64,000 nt of DNA from Methylotenera sp. (GCF_030684185.1 NZ_JAUXOY010000008.1:16301-80300); one strand, 5' to 3'; shown: positions 18,547 through 28,034, numbered from the stretch's first letter. A program made the numbers and translations. The notes: generated by a model from the letters alone, not told the origin.

Positions 18547-19587
18547 CTAACCGCTAACGTTTTCTCCTAAGGAGCCTGCATCATTATGTTCAATCCACTT
18601 ACGGATTCTGTTAGCGTCTCCAATGCGAGACAATTTTCCCGATGAATTCAGCAACACGATAATCATGGGCTGGCCAGAAATTTCTGCCTGCATCACTAAG
18701 CATCGCCCTGCTTCATTAATAAATCCTGTTTTTGACAAACCTATCACCCAATCACCACCTCGCACTAACGAATTAGTATTCACAAAATTTACTGGGTTTT
18801 CACGGCCATATAATGTAATTTCTTGTGAGGCTGCAGTGCTCACCTGACGAATCTCTGGATAATGATAGGCCGCATTCACCATTTTCACCAAATCTTCTGC
18901 CGTAGATACGTTACTACTGTCTAGCCCCGTAGTATCATGGAAACGCGTAGATTTCATTCCTAAATCTTCTGCTTTACGGTTCATGGCGCTAATAAATGCG
19001 TTAATGCCTCCCGGATAATTTCGTCCCAATGCTGAAGCGGCTCGATTCTCTGATGACATGAGCGCTAACTGCAAGAGTTCACCGCGCGATAGTGGCGAGC
19101 CTACCGCTAGCCTAGAACGCGTACCTTTAAGATAGTCAACATCCTCATCCGAAATATAGAGCAAATCATCCATTGGCAAATGTGCATCCAACATCACCAT
19201 CGCTGTCATCAGCTTAGTGACTGAGGCTATGGGTGTTGATTGATTGGTGTTTTTTGCGAAAATCGTCTCGCCAGTTAGTTGATTAATCACTAGTGCCTTA
19301 GACGATGCAAGTTCTAGCGGACCGCTACCATCATAAACATCAGCATAAACTATAGCTGCCTTTTGGGGGGATAATCGAAGCTTAACTCTATGAGTTGAAG
19401 CCTTACTGCTTGGCTTATATTTAGCAAGTGCGTACTTATTAGATTTATTCTTAGGCGTAATATTTTTAGCCTGCATATACTTGCCGCCAGATGCAGTATG
19501 TTTATTCGTTTTTTTCGCAGCCGCATGCGCGCCCGCTGGAGAGAGGCTCAGCATCAAGGCAATATAAAGCAATATTAGTTTGCGCAT
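18547..19587 (-). CDS. pbpG: D-alanyl-D-alanine endopeptidase (PbpG-like, peptidase S11)
   Basis: This penicillin-binding protein of family S11 cleaves peptide cross-links in peptidoglycan. The 346-residue protein has a signal peptide (about 1-23) and a basic, Lys/Ser-rich linker to residue about 70. The serine motif is SVTKLM (about 124), followed by SENR (about 179) and KTG (about 283). The length and absence of a C-terminal amphipathic anchor fit PbpG (PBP7) better than DacA. The linker is longer than in E. coli PbpG. Confidence 0.88.
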   Translation of the reverse strand: MRKLILLYIALMLSLSPAGAHAAAKKTNKHTASGGKYMQAKNITPKNKSNKYALAKYKPSSKASTHRVKLRLSPQKAAIVYADVYDGSGPLELASSKALVINQLTGETIFAKNTNQSTPIASVTKLMTAMVMLDAHLPMDDLLYISDEDVDYLKGTRSRLAVGSPLSRGELLQLALMSSENRAASALGRNYPGGINAFISAMNRKAEDLGMKSTRFHDTTGLDSSNVSTAEDLVKMVNAAYHYPEIRQVSTAASQEITLYGRENPVNFVNTNSLVRGGDWVIGLSKTGFINEAGRCLVMQAEISGQPMIIVLLNSSGKLSRIGDANRIRKWIEHNDAGSLGENVSG

Positions 19588-19794
19588 AAATTATATTTGT
19601 TTCAGGTCATATAGTTATGAGGGAATACTATACAAAAACTTTAGCTTTGTCATCAATAAATTTCAATTTAATTTTTGTTATGTCGCGCATTGACTTTTAT
19701 TTGAGTGAATATAATTTTTAAAATTCAATTATTCGCAATATAATCATTGGCTAAATCATAAGTAAAACCATCCAATTCAAATTAAGTGATTAAA

Positions 19795-20190
19795 ATGCAG
19801 ATTCCACAATCTATGCTGTACAGCGCCGAACATTTATGGACTAAAGCCACTGCGGGTGGCATTTGGGAGGCGGGTATAACTGATTACGCGCAAGATTTAC
19901 TTGGGGATATTGTATTTATTGATGCGCCTGCAGTTGGCAGTGATCTTGTCGCTGGCAAGCCGTGCGGTCTAGTTGAATCAGTTAAAACAGGTTCAGACTT
20001 GCATGCGCTGATTGATGGAAAAGTAGTTGAGGTAAACCAGACATTGATTAACTCGCCAGAATTAATCAATGAAAAGCCATATCAAGCTTGGATATTTAAA
20101 TATAAACCCAGTGACACTTATAACGATGGCGACATTGGCAAAAAATTATTATCAGCCGATGCTTATCAAGCGCTGATAGAAGGCTTGTAG
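19795..20190 (+). CDS. gcvH: Glycine cleavage system H-like lipoyl protein
   Basis: This 131-residue protein has the GcvH pattern: YSAEHLWTK, GITDYAQDLLGDIVFIDAP, then GLVESVKTGSDLHALIDGKVVEVN with the lipoyl-accepting Lys in ESVK, and SPELINEKPYQAWIFK. GcvH carries the aminomethyl group between glycine cleavage enzymes and can also act as a lipoate donor. No gcvT or gcvP lies in the window, so this is a lone copy. The ATG at 19795 fits the family start better than the GTG nine bases upstream. Confidence 0.88.
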   Translation: MQIPQSMLYSAEHLWTKATAGGIWEAGITDYAQDLLGDIVFIDAPAVGSDLVAGKPCGLVESVKTGSDLHALIDGKVVEVNQTLINSPELINEKPYQAWIFKYKPSDTYNDGDIGKKLLSADAYQALIEGL

Positions 20191-20212
20191 ATTGTGCTTC
20201 AGTTAGGCTGAT

Positions 20213-21787
20213 TTATTTACTAAAAATCAACCGTACCGAGTCTAGCAGTTTTTCTATTTCAGTTTTAATGCTCAAACTTAGCTTCTGCTCTATTATTGGC
20301 ACTTCAGTATTAAGAATTTCTAGCACTTTATTAGCCAGCACTTGCTCCACCTCTGGCAGTTCCGCATTTAGCGTCTGCTTGAAATTATTTTTGCTATTCT
20401 CAGCCATGCTTACAAAGCCTTGCATTAGCGCCGCTGTCAATTCACTTGATAAACCTTGATACAGCGCAGGGAAAGCATCCTTTATTTCTTGTTCTAATTG
20501 TTGCCTGGATTTCAGCTGTAAAGCATCTAAATATATTGCGAGCTCAGTTTGAGATTGTTCAGTCAAACTTTGGTAAACAGTCGTTAATTCACGTGCTAAA
20601 TTATTTTGATGGTCAGTTAATATTTCTTCATGCAATCGTGTAATTTTATCTTGCAAGGCATGGCTGGCATTTTCAACGGTTTTAGTTTCCAGTTCAGATA
20701 AAGTGGTTTGTAATTGAGCTGTCAATGAGTCCTGCAGCATTGGTAGTGCGCCTATAAGCTTAGATTGCACTTCAGCAATTCCCTGCGCCTGCATTTGCAA
20801 TAGCGTGCTATCCAAATCGGCTTGTATATTAGCAGTAGCCTGTGTGGTCTTTTCAATGGTTTCGGCTTCTAAACCTCCTAAAGTCGCACGCACTTGGTTA
20901 GTAAGTACCTGCTCCATAATCGGTAATGCTTGCGTAAGTTTAGCCTGTACCTCCACAATACTTTGTGCCTGCATCTGGCCTAATTCACTTTCTAAATCAG
21001 ATTTAACTACTCTGGCGCTAGCTTGCAGCACTTGGGTTGCACTTTCAAGCGCGTTGCTTTCCAATTGCGCCAAATTTGTTTGAAATTGCCTGGTAAGCAT
21101 TTGCTCTATCGCTGGTAAAGCTTGAGTAAGCTTAGATTGCACCTCATCAACACCTTGTGCCTGCATTTGACTCAGAGTATTAGCTAAATCTGCTTTGATA
21201 ATATCTGCACTTGCATGCATCATTTTAGGAATTTCGGTTGCAAAGTCTGCTCTGGTTCTATCCGCAAACGCGATGCTGTTATCCAAAATGATTTGCTGTG
21301 CATTTGCTACTGCTTTGCTAACGTCCCGCGTTACCGACTCCATAATTTGCTCAATAGAGGCTTGTTGCGCCTGCACTATCGTTGTATGTATTGATTCCAT
21401 CAAAGTAGCTTGACTAGCCTGTTGGGATATATTTAACTCGTCATTGATATGTTGTTTTAAAACTGCAGTTGTGGTCTCCTGAATGGCATTTGCCTTCTCA
21501 TCGAGTTGCTCTGATTGAAGCGCATGATGCTGCTTTAGCGCGTCTGCAAGGTAAGCTTGACTGGATTTCTCTATCTCTGTCGCCTCATTTACTAAGTAAT
21601 CGTGCATTTTTTTTCTTAATTTTTCAGTAACTGAAGCCTCTACTTCTTCCTCTATCTGTCGCATTAATTGCGGCTTGATTTGCGCGGCGATTTCTGCAAT
21701 CAAATCAGCGGTAATATTAATTGATCTAATAGGTTGCGCAGACTTGATATGCACTTCTGTTAGCAGGGGGATATCTTCTTCTTGCAT
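20213..21787 (-). CDS. Repetitive coiled-coil protein of unknown function next to holC
   Basis: I do not recognise a function for this 524-residue protein. It has no signal peptide or membrane segment and is almost wholly predicted helix rich in Gln, Ala, Leu and Glu. Residues about 198-380 contain three imperfect repeats of 60-64 residues. Each has QMQAQ-x3-EVQ-KL then ALP-x-x-x-x-LT-Q and a closing LE-x-x-x-x-E; the QMQAQ copies begin at about 207, 271 and 331. A weaker fourth unit (LPEVEQVLANK) is near 477. The N-terminus EEDIPLLTEV resembles, from memory, short proteins found beside holC in other betaproteobacteria. It follows holC on the same strand. Confidence 0.75.
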   Translation of the reverse strand: MQEEDIPLLTEVHIKSAQPIRSINITADLIAEIAAQIKPQLMRQIEEEVEASVTEKLRKKMHDYLVNEATEIEKSSQAYLADALKQHHALQSEQLDEKANAIQETTTAVLKQHINDELNISQQASQATLMESIHTTIVQAQQASIEQIMESVTRDVSKAVANAQQIILDNSIAFADRTRADFATEIPKMMHASADIIKADLANTLSQMQAQGVDEVQSKLTQALPAIEQMLTRQFQTNLAQLESNALESATQVLQASARVVKSDLESELGQMQAQSIVEVQAKLTQALPIMEQVLTNQVRATLGGLEAETIEKTTQATANIQADLDSTLLQMQAQGIAEVQSKLIGALPMLQDSLTAQLQTTLSELETKTVENASHALQDKITRLHEEILTDHQNNLARELTTVYQSLTEQSQTELAIYLDALQLKSRQQLEQEIKDAFPALYQGLSSELTAALMQGFVSMAENSKNNFKQTLNAELPEVEQVLANKVLEILNTEVPIIEQKLSLSIKTEIEKLLDSVRLIFSK

Positions 21788-21840
21788 AAGTGATGCCTAT
21801 TTGAAATTAGATTGAGTGCTTTTGAACAGCGTTATATCGT

Positions 21841-22266
21841 TCAGTTGCTTACTGCCGTGTCAGTAGATTTTATATCATAGCCGCGATCTTTATAAAATCG
21901 AAACCGTGTTCTAGCGGCAGCTTTATCTGCTTCATCGCTACCAACTAATTCAACCAAATATCTAAACCGACTAAAAAAGGGTGGCTGATCAATCTGAAGG
22001 TTAATTAAAACATCATCCTGCAGCAAATTTTCGCCATGTGTATCTATCACGATGGGGGAAAACTTACTATTGGCTTCATCTGCCATATTGCTTGGCAAAA
22101 ACCCTGTCTCAGATCGTTGCCATAGTACCTTTTGCAAAGCATTGCCCGTTGCATCATCTGGCGCAAATATCGTCAACTGACGGCCCTTGGCTACAGCCCT
22201 CTCGCAGAGCTCTGCTGTTTTTTGCAATTTATTGGACACATTAAAAAAGAATTCTACACGAGTCAT
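21841..22266 (-). CDS. holC: DNA polymerase III subunit chi
   Basis: HolC links the clamp loader to single-strand binding protein. The 141-residue protein has the family start TRVEFFFNVSNKLQKTAELCERAVAKGR. It continues with TIFAPDD, the LW...F-P tract (VLWQRSETGFLPSN) and the C-terminal YDIKSTD. It lies nine bases after pepA, the standard pepA-holC pair. Confidence 0.94.
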   Translation of the reverse strand: MTRVEFFFNVSNKLQKTAELCERAVAKGRQLTIFAPDDATGNALQKVLWQRSETGFLPSNMADEANSKFSPIVIDTHGENLLQDDVLINLQIDQPPFFSRFRYLVELVGSDEADKAAARTRFRFYKDRGYDIKSTDTAVSN

Positions 22267-22275
22267 AATGTAATT

Positions 22276-23790
22276 TTATTTTTTTGAGCTATTAGCGCGA
22301 TTCACTAAAAACTCGGTTAACAAAGGTACGGGGCGCCCAGTACCGCCTTTTTCCTTGCCAGACTTCCAAGCAGTTCCTGCGATATCCAAATGTGCCCAGT
22401 CATACTTTTTAGCAAAGCGCGATAAGAAGCATGCAGCGGTAATGCTACCCGCCGCGCGTCCGCCAATATTAGCGATATCAGCAAAATTGCTATCCAGCAG
22501 TGGCTGATAGTCATCCCACATAGGCATATGCCATGCGCGGTCTAGCGATGCTTCACCCGCTTTTAGCAACTCGTTTGCCAAGTCATCATTATTGCTAAAT
22601 AACCCAGTTGCATGATGACCCAATGCAATGACGCATGCGCCTGTAAGCGTAGCAACATCTACCACCGCGCTTGGCTCAAAACGCTCCGCATAGGTCAACG
22701 CATCACATAAAATCAACCGACCTTCTGCGTCTGTGTTCAGCACCTCAATAGTCAAGCCAGACATGCTTGTTAATACATCTCCAGGCCTTGTTGCACGGCC
22801 GTCAGGCATATTTTCGCATGTTGGGATTATACCAATGACATTCAACGCTAAGTCCATTTCGGAGATTGTTTTAAACGTACCCAGCACGCTCGCGGCGCCG
22901 CACATATCGTATTTCATCTCATCCATCTCGGCACCTGGCTTTAATGAAATACCGCCAGTGTCAAAGGTAATGCCTTTTCCAACTAACACCACTGGCTTCT
23001 GGTCTTTTTTTCCTTTTAAGTGCTGCATAATAATAAATTTAGGCGGCTCTTCACTACCTTGAGATACGGCTAAAAATGAACCCATGCCTAATTTTTTCAG
23101 CTCTTCACGTTCTAATATTTTCACTTTAAAATCATGTTTTTTACCCAACGTCTGCGCTTGTTCCGCCAAATAAGTTGGTGTGCATACATTTGGCGGCAAA
23201 TTACCCAGGTCTTTGGCAAAACTCACGCCAGAAGCCAAAGCCAAACCATCAGCCAAGCCAGCTTTTGCTTCTTTTACTTCGCTTGCCAAGGCGACATTAA
23301 TATACAAAGTTGCAATGCCTTTCTTTGCTTCCTCTTTTTTAGATTCATCTTTTTTTCTTTTTATAGCGTCAAACCGATAGGCTGCATCCAGCGTTGTTTC
23401 TGCCATGAGCGCTACTTTTCTTTTAGCACTAAGCTGTTTTACCGGCAATTCAGCTAAAAAAGTAGCAGCCTTACTTGCACCACCATTTGACAAAGCTTTC
23501 ACTGAGGCACGAATCGCCTTGCAATATTGTTTTTCAGAAAATTCCGATTCTTTTCCTAAACCCACCAAAAGCATGCGTTCACTGGCAACACCTGGAACAT
23601 TGTGTAGCATGAGCGTCGTATCTGCCTTACCATCCATATCGCCACGTTTTAGAATATTCGAAAGATATCCGGCAGATGCAATATCTAAGGCCAAAGCCGC
23701 ATTAGACAACTTTTGTGATTCATAAACGCCTATAATCACACAATCACTATGCAGTTTTTCCGGATTATCATTTTTTATGCTAAATTCCAT
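22276..23790 (-). CDS. pepA: Leucyl aminopeptidase (family M17)
   Basis: PepA is a cytosolic two-metal aminopeptidase. The 504-residue protein has the metal-binding region VGKGITFDTGGISLKPGAEMDEMKYDM and the signature NTDAEGRLILCDALTYAE, with catalytic Lys and Arg. In E. coli it also binds DNA at cer and carAB sites; whether this one does is unknown. A Lys/Glu-rich insert KKDESKKEEAKK (about 145-156) is unusual. The start is divergent from lptF by 91 bases. Confidence 0.95.
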   Translation of the reverse strand: MEFSIKNDNPEKLHSDCVIIGVYESQKLSNAALALDIASAGYLSNILKRGDMDGKADTTLMLHNVPGVASERMLLVGLGKESEFSEKQYCKAIRASVKALSNGGASKAATFLAELPVKQLSAKRKVALMAETTLDAAYRFDAIKRKKDESKKEEAKKGIATLYINVALASEVKEAKAGLADGLALASGVSFAKDLGNLPPNVCTPTYLAEQAQTLGKKHDFKVKILEREELKKLGMGSFLAVSQGSEEPPKFIIMQHLKGKKDQKPVVLVGKGITFDTGGISLKPGAEMDEMKYDMCGAASVLGTFKTISEMDLALNVIGIIPTCENMPDGRATRPGDVLTSMSGLTIEVLNTDAEGRLILCDALTYAERFEPSAVVDVATLTGACVIALGHHATGLFSNNDDLANELLKAGEASLDRAWHMPMWDDYQPLLDSNFADIANIGGRAAGSITAACFLSRFAKKYDWAHLDIAGTAWKSGKEKGGTGRPVPLLTEFLVNRANSSKK

Positions 23791-23881
23791 GGTGTTGCAT
23801 CCTTTTTCTATTATTAATTTAAATTATCGCGTGTTTTACACGTAATTCATAGTTGTAAATAAATACTCACCCATAAATCAC

Positions 23882-25000
23882 ATGCTTTTTAGGCGATCCC
23901 TCTTACAAGAACTCATCTCAACGGTGTCTGGCGCCTTCCTTATCTTGGCTGGTATCGTCATCGCGCAACGTGCTGGATATTTAGTACGGCTTGCTGCAAA
24001 AGGTATTTTGCCTAATGATGCGATTACCACGATGCTTGGTTTTAGCATGATCAGGTTTTTACCTATGCTGTTATCGCTAAGTTTATTTTTGGCCGTGCTC
24101 TTAACACTATCTCGCTGGTATCGAGACTCCGAAATGGTCATTTGGTTTAGCTCAGGCTTGAGTATTTCCAGCTGGATTCGCCCTGTACTCATATTCACCA
24201 TTCCAATCGTGACCCTCATTTCTTTTTTAAGTTTATTCGTTACCCCTTGGGCTCATAATAAAGTTGAGGATTTTCGAGTGCAACTTGAAAGTCGAGATGA
24301 CTTAGCCGCAATTAGCCCGGGGGTATTTAAAGAATCTGCCCATGCAGACCGCGTATTTTTTGTAGAAAGCTTTGATGAACTTGGCAATATCGTTAAAAAC
24401 ATCTTTGTGCAATCAGTTCAGCATCAAAAACTGGGCATTATCGTTGCAGCACAAGGTAGCCGACTTGTTGAGAAAAATGGTGATAATTTTCTACTCATGC
24501 AGAATGGAAGGCGCTACCAAGGACAGCGTGAAGGCGCAGATTACTCTACGACTGAATTTGAAAAATACGCGATTAGAGTCGAGGCCGGCGAAGCGCGAAA
24601 CTCAGCGCCATCAACTCAATCAATGTCTAGCCAAGAATTACTTCAAAATAAAAACAATACTAATGTTGCAGAGTTGCAATGGCGGCTGGCCATACCTATT
24701 TCCACACTGATACTTGCTTTACTGGCTATTCCGTTAAGCGCACTAGACCCACGGGCTGGCAAATCTGCCAATTTTGTACTTGCCACTATCATTTACATCA
24801 TTTATAACAATCTGCTAAATATTACTCAAGCCTGGATTGCCCAAGGAAAGATTAGCGGAATAATTGGCTTATGGCCAGTACATCTGCTATTTGCAGCATT
24901 TGCTTTCTATCTATTTTACAGACGCATACAACAATTGCCGATTTTCCCTAGCATTTCATTACCATCATGGTTAAAAGCTAAAAATAAAGTCAAAATTTAG
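23882..25000 (+). CDS. lptF: LPS export ABC transporter permease LptF
   Basis: LptF is one of two permeases of the LptB2FGC machine that extracts LPS from the inner membrane. The 372-residue protein begins MLFRRSLLQELISTVSGAFLILAGI. It has three N-terminal membrane segments, a periplasmic beta-jellyroll (about 125-260), and three C-terminal segments including LALLAIPLSALDPRAGKSANF. It is followed by lptG after 29 bases and divergent from pepA, the usual arrangement. Confidence 0.95.
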   Translation: MLFRRSLLQELISTVSGAFLILAGIVIAQRAGYLVRLAAKGILPNDAITTMLGFSMIRFLPMLLSLSLFLAVLLTLSRWYRDSEMVIWFSSGLSISSWIRPVLIFTIPIVTLISFLSLFVTPWAHNKVEDFRVQLESRDDLAAISPGVFKESAHADRVFFVESFDELGNIVKNIFVQSVQHQKLGIIVAAQGSRLVEKNGDNFLLMQNGRRYQGQREGADYSTTEFEKYAIRVEAGEARNSAPSTQSMSSQELLQNKNNTNVAELQWRLAIPISTLILALLAIPLSALDPRAGKSANFVLATIIYIIYNNLLNITQAWIAQGKISGIIGLWPVHLLFAAFAFYLFYRRIQQLPIFPSISLPSWLKAKNKVKI

Positions 25001-25029
25001 CGAGTTCGTATTAAATAATTTAAAAATCC

Positions 25030-26100
25030 ATGAAAATTCTTAACAAATACTTACTCAAAGAAGTTACTGGCAATGTGCTGATGGTGATGTTGGCGCTAAT
25101 CGCAATGTTCTCGTTCTTTGATTTAATTCAAGAGTTAGAAGCCTTAGGCAAAGGCAATTACGGACTCGGCAAAATTTTACTGTTTGTCTTACTCAGTGCG
25201 CCAGGCCATATATACGATGTGATGCCAGTGGCCGTGCTGGTGGGCTGCATGTACAGTTTAGGCCAGTTTGCGCGTTATTCAGAGCTAGTGGTATTAAGAG
25301 TCAGCGGTTTGTCAATTTTCAATATTGCTGTTTTACTTTTAAAAATTGGATTAATGTTTACTTTTGTGACTTTTTTGGTGGGTGAGTTCGTCACCCCTTT
25401 CAGCGAAAAAATGGCACAGCGCATGCGCATCAAAGCGACAGACTCTGTAGTTGCGCAAGAGTTTAGATCGGGCCTGTGGGTAAAGGACGGAAATAGCTTT
25501 ATCAATGTAGAAGAAGTACTACCTGATGCAACTTTGCTCAACATTCATATATATGAATTCGACCAGAACTCTAAGCTAGTTAAAGCCCGTAACGCTAAAG
25601 GCGGTCAATTTGTAAATGATCACTGGAAGCTCACAGAAGTCTCAGAAACTAGTTTTGGTAAAGATTCTGTTCAAGTCAATCAATTTGCAGAAGCTAGGTG
25701 GATTTCTCTTATTCGCCCAGAGTTACTTAATGTATTACTAGTATCACCTGAAAAAATGTCAGCATGGAACCTATATTCTTACATCAACCACTTAAGCATT
25801 AACAAGCAGAAAACTACGCGCTATAAAGTCGCACTCTGGTCCAAAATGATTTACCCGCTTGCTTGTATGGTCATGGTAGTGTTGGCACTTCCATTTGGAT
25901 TTATACAGCAACGGGCAACTGGCGCCAGCACCAAGATATTTGTTGGTATTATGCTAGGTGTTATGTACCAAATTTTAAATCGCGTGTTCTCACATCTGGG
26001 ATTATTGAATGACTGGCCGCCGCTGTTTAGCGCTATCACTCCAACCATACTATTCTTGATGGCGGGGCTTACGATGTTGTATTACGTGGAACGTAGATAA
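25030..26100 (+). CDS. lptG: LPS export ABC transporter permease LptG
   Basis: This is the partner permease of LptF. The 356-residue protein starts MKILNKYLLKEV and has the YDVMPVAVLVGCMYSLG segment near residue 60. The periplasmic domain spans about 130-260, and three C-terminal membrane helices include LALPFGFIQQR. The last 32 bases overlap, tail to tail, the end of the RDD gene on the other strand. Confidence 0.95.
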   Translation: MKILNKYLLKEVTGNVLMVMLALIAMFSFFDLIQELEALGKGNYGLGKILLFVLLSAPGHIYDVMPVAVLVGCMYSLGQFARYSELVVLRVSGLSIFNIAVLLLKIGLMFTFVTFLVGEFVTPFSEKMAQRMRIKATDSVVAQEFRSGLWVKDGNSFINVEEVLPDATLLNIHIYEFDQNSKLVKARNAKGGQFVNDHWKLTEVSETSFGKDSVQVNQFAEARWISLIRPELLNVLLVSPEKMSAWNLYSYINHLSINKQKTTRYKVALWSKMIYPLACMVMVVLALPFGFIQQRATGASTKIFVGIMLGVMYQILNRVFSHLGLLNDWPPLFSAITPTILFLMAGLTMLYYVERR

Positions 26101-26515
26101 TTCTATTTTTTAAAAGTCTGTCATGCAGGAACAGCCTATCACGATCAAGAAATGCCCATAAAAAGCCAAGTCCGAACAACATCAAGCTCACGCAAGCTAA
26201 CACATACCTTGCAATCGCTGCATTCAATGAAAGTAGATGCGCCTCTTTATTCACTAACTTCAGGTGCCAGGTCTGCATAGCAAGCGTCTGCCCACTTTTC
26301 TGCCAACACCAAACAAAATAAACTCCAACCGTTATAAATAAGAATAATTGCATCAGAGTTCGTTTAATACCACTGGCTGAATTCCCAAATATCAAAACAA
26401 AAACTGCTGTACTGACAAGCAATAGCGCAATGATGACTAGTGCCTCGTACACAAGACATGCCCCAAGCTTGAGAAAACTTGGGGCCAATGCATGCGATGA
26501 TTGCTGATATTGCAT
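26069..26515 (-). CDS. RDD family membrane protein
   Basis: This 148-residue protein has the RDD pattern: LVYEALVIIALLLVSTAVFVLIF as first membrane segment, a second at about 55-75 and a third at about 105-125, then FLDRDRLFLHDRLLKNRIIYV with the charged tail. RDD proteins are small inner-membrane proteins, some with ion-exchange roles; the function here is unknown. It is the last gene of the sigma factor cassette and overlaps the lptG 3' end. Confidence 0.88.
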   Translation of the reverse strand: MQYQQSSHALAPSFLKLGACLVYEALVIIALLLVSTAVFVLIFGNSASGIKRTLMQLFLFITVGVYFVWCWQKSGQTLAMQTWHLKLVNKEAHLLSLNAAIARYVLACVSLMLFGLGFLWAFLDRDRLFLHDRLLKNRIIYVPRNTTS

Positions 26516-26525
26516 GCAGTCTCAG

Positions 26526-26984
26526 CTAATTTAAGTCTGCATCCTGATAAGTGTCTGGTGAATCTGCACGCAACCTTGCGCGCTCTGACTCTGGCAATTT
26601 TTGATATTCCAGCCATTTTTGACGTAATTCATTTTTTTTATCTGCAGATAAAGACTGAAATTGCTGATGATTTTTTCTTGCATTCTCGCGCTCATAAGGC
26701 GTCATGCGACTCCAGTTTGTAAGTCGTTTTTGCACTAGCTCTCGCTTGGCTGGATTCATTTTTGGATAATCATTGGCAATATCAAGCATTTTTTCACGCT
26801 GCCACGGACGTAAAGTATCCCACTCTGAAGCTAATGGATTTAATATTTGTCGCTGCTCACTATTCAGTTGCGCCCAAGTTACATTAACATCATCTGCTAA
26901 CGCTACATTATTAAACATCAATCCGCCAACCAACAACACCGAAAATACTGCTACGAGTTTCAATCTCGCTTGGAAACTAACCAT
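26526..26984 (-). CDS. DUF3106 family exported protein
   Basis: The 152-residue protein has a signal peptide (about 1-30, ending VALAD). The body consists of repeated units of about 20 residues, each with an aromatic-x-x-Leu then a charged Arg/Lys helix (WAQLNSEQR, WDTLRPWQR, WSRMTPYER, FQSLSADKK, YQKLPESER). This is the DUF3106 family. The helical, charged, periplasmic design recalls CpxP-type stress sensors, but that is analogy only. Its start lies inside the last 25 bases of the upstream DUF3619 gene. Confidence 0.87.
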   Translation of the reverse strand: MVSFQARLKLVAVFSVLLVGGLMFNNVALADDVNVTWAQLNSEQRQILNPLASEWDTLRPWQREKMLDIANDYPKMNPAKRELVQKRLTNWSRMTPYERENARKNHQQFQSLSADKKNELRQKWLEYQKLPESERARLRADSPDTYQDADLN

Positions 26985-27421
26985 GTATCAAACCCCTTGT
27001 CTGCAAATGCTTCTGGTGGCAACTCTGATGCCAACAAAAATGCATCACTATTTTCTAAGTTATTATCTGCATTAAATTTTTGTGCCGCAAAAAAAGTCAA
27101 CAACATCGCTCCCACAATAATTGCGGCAGACATAAAACGATGCTGTTCAAAATAAGCACCAAAGCCATTGCCAAACCATTGCAGCACACTACCGCTTTGA
27201 TTAAAACCTTGACTTGTCACCAACTTGTTGACTGCCAAGCCGCGAGCAACCGACAGGCGCTGCAAAGTTACAGCATTGAGATGCTGTGCATTATCGTTCA
27301 ACAAGCCCGCTACAACATGCGCCACCTGCTCATCGGTCATCAAATTAGCTTCGGGCAAATTCCTGTCAGTTTCTAAGTTTTTCATGTGTTTATTGATAAA
27401 ATTTTCTTCTTGTGTACTCAT
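26960..27421 (-). CDS. DUF3619 family single-pass membrane protein (anti-sigma-like position)
   Basis: The 153-residue protein has a cytoplasmic N-terminal region of about 95 residues (MTDEQVAHVVAGLLNDNA...LQRLSVARGLAV), one membrane segment (about 97-113, AAIIVGAMLLTFFAAQ) and a short periplasmic tail. This topology and its place directly after the sigma factor gene are those of an anti-sigma factor. I know no proof for the DUF3619 family, so the role is inference. Confidence 0.86.
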   Translation of the reverse strand: MSTQEENFINKHMKNLETDRNLPEANLMTDEQVAHVVAGLLNDNAQHLNAVTLQRLSVARGLAVNKLVTSQGFNQSGSVLQWFGNGFGAYFEQHRFMSAAIIVGAMLLTFFAAQKFNADNNLENSDAFLLASELPPEAFADKGFDTWLVSKRD

Positions 27422-27431
27422 TACTCACCTC

Positions 27432-28034
27432 TTAGCCTTTTGAGCCTTGATTGGTTAACATTAGGCTTGATAGGCCCAGTTTCTCTAATCCTTGTTTTTT
27501 CAGTTCCGCCGCCAGCGCGTGAACCGCCCGCGAACAGTGTGTTTTAACGCTTCCATCCGAGCAACCCATTATTTCTGCCGTTTCAGCCACATCCATCTCC
27601 TCCCAGTAACGCAGCACAAAGGCTTCTCGTTGACGTGCCGGCAGCTTTTCTAGCGCGTTTTCTATCAGTTTAATTGTTTGACTACGCTCGAGTTGTGCCG
27701 ATGGCTCATCACTGTCATCTTCAACATCTATCGTATCTAAAGGATCGCGATCTTCGCCATCCTCATTACTGCCGAATGAAGATAATAACGTAGTCCATAA
27801 ATTGCGCACTTTTTGCCTACGCCAAAAATCCCGCATGGTATTTTGCAAGATACGTTGAAAAAGCATAGGCAACTCTATAGCAGGCTTGTCACCATACTTT
27901 TCAGCGAGTTTCATCATCGAATCTTGCACAATATCAAGCGCAGCATGGTCATCTCGCACAGCATAAGCCGTCTGCTTAAATGCCCGACGCTCCACATTCT
28001 CAAGAAAATCAGATAGTTCTTTGGTTGTTGCCAT
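27432..28034 (-). CDS. RNA polymerase sigma factor, sigma-70 family (ECF type)
   Basis: The 200-residue protein has a sigma-2 region (AVRDDHAALDIVQDSMMKLAEKY...LFQRILQNTMRDFWRR, about 24-75) and a sigma-4 region (LPARQREAFVLRYWEEMDVAETAEIMGCSDGSVKTHCSRAVHAL, about 133-177), joined by an acidic linker. No sigma-1 or sigma-3 region is present. The next genes are DUF3619, DUF3106 and RDD, an order I recall from other betaproteobacteria. Its regulon is unknown. Confidence 0.92.
   Translation of the reverse strand: MATTKELSDFLENVERRAFKQTAYAVRDDHAALDIVQDSMMKLAEKYGDKPAIELPMLFQRILQNTMRDFWRRQKVRNLWTTLLSSFGSNEDGEDRDPLDTIDVEDDSDEPSAQLERSQTIKLIENALEKLPARQREAFVLRYWEEMDVAETAEIMGCSDGSVKTHCSRAVHALAAELKKQGLEKLGLSSLMLTNQGSKG

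Noticed and set aside
19690..19715. TTGACT and TATAAT upstream of gcvH as a promoter
   Set aside because: The spacing is only 14 bases, too short for a normal sigma-70 promoter.
20213..21787. Plus-strand open frames inside the coiled-coil gene
   Set aside because: They lack ribosome sites and family features, while the minus frame is long, helical and repetitive.
26461..26484. CCCCAAG...CTTGGGG hairpin near 26.47 kb
   Set aside because: It lies inside the RDD coding sequence near its start and is not followed by a T-run.
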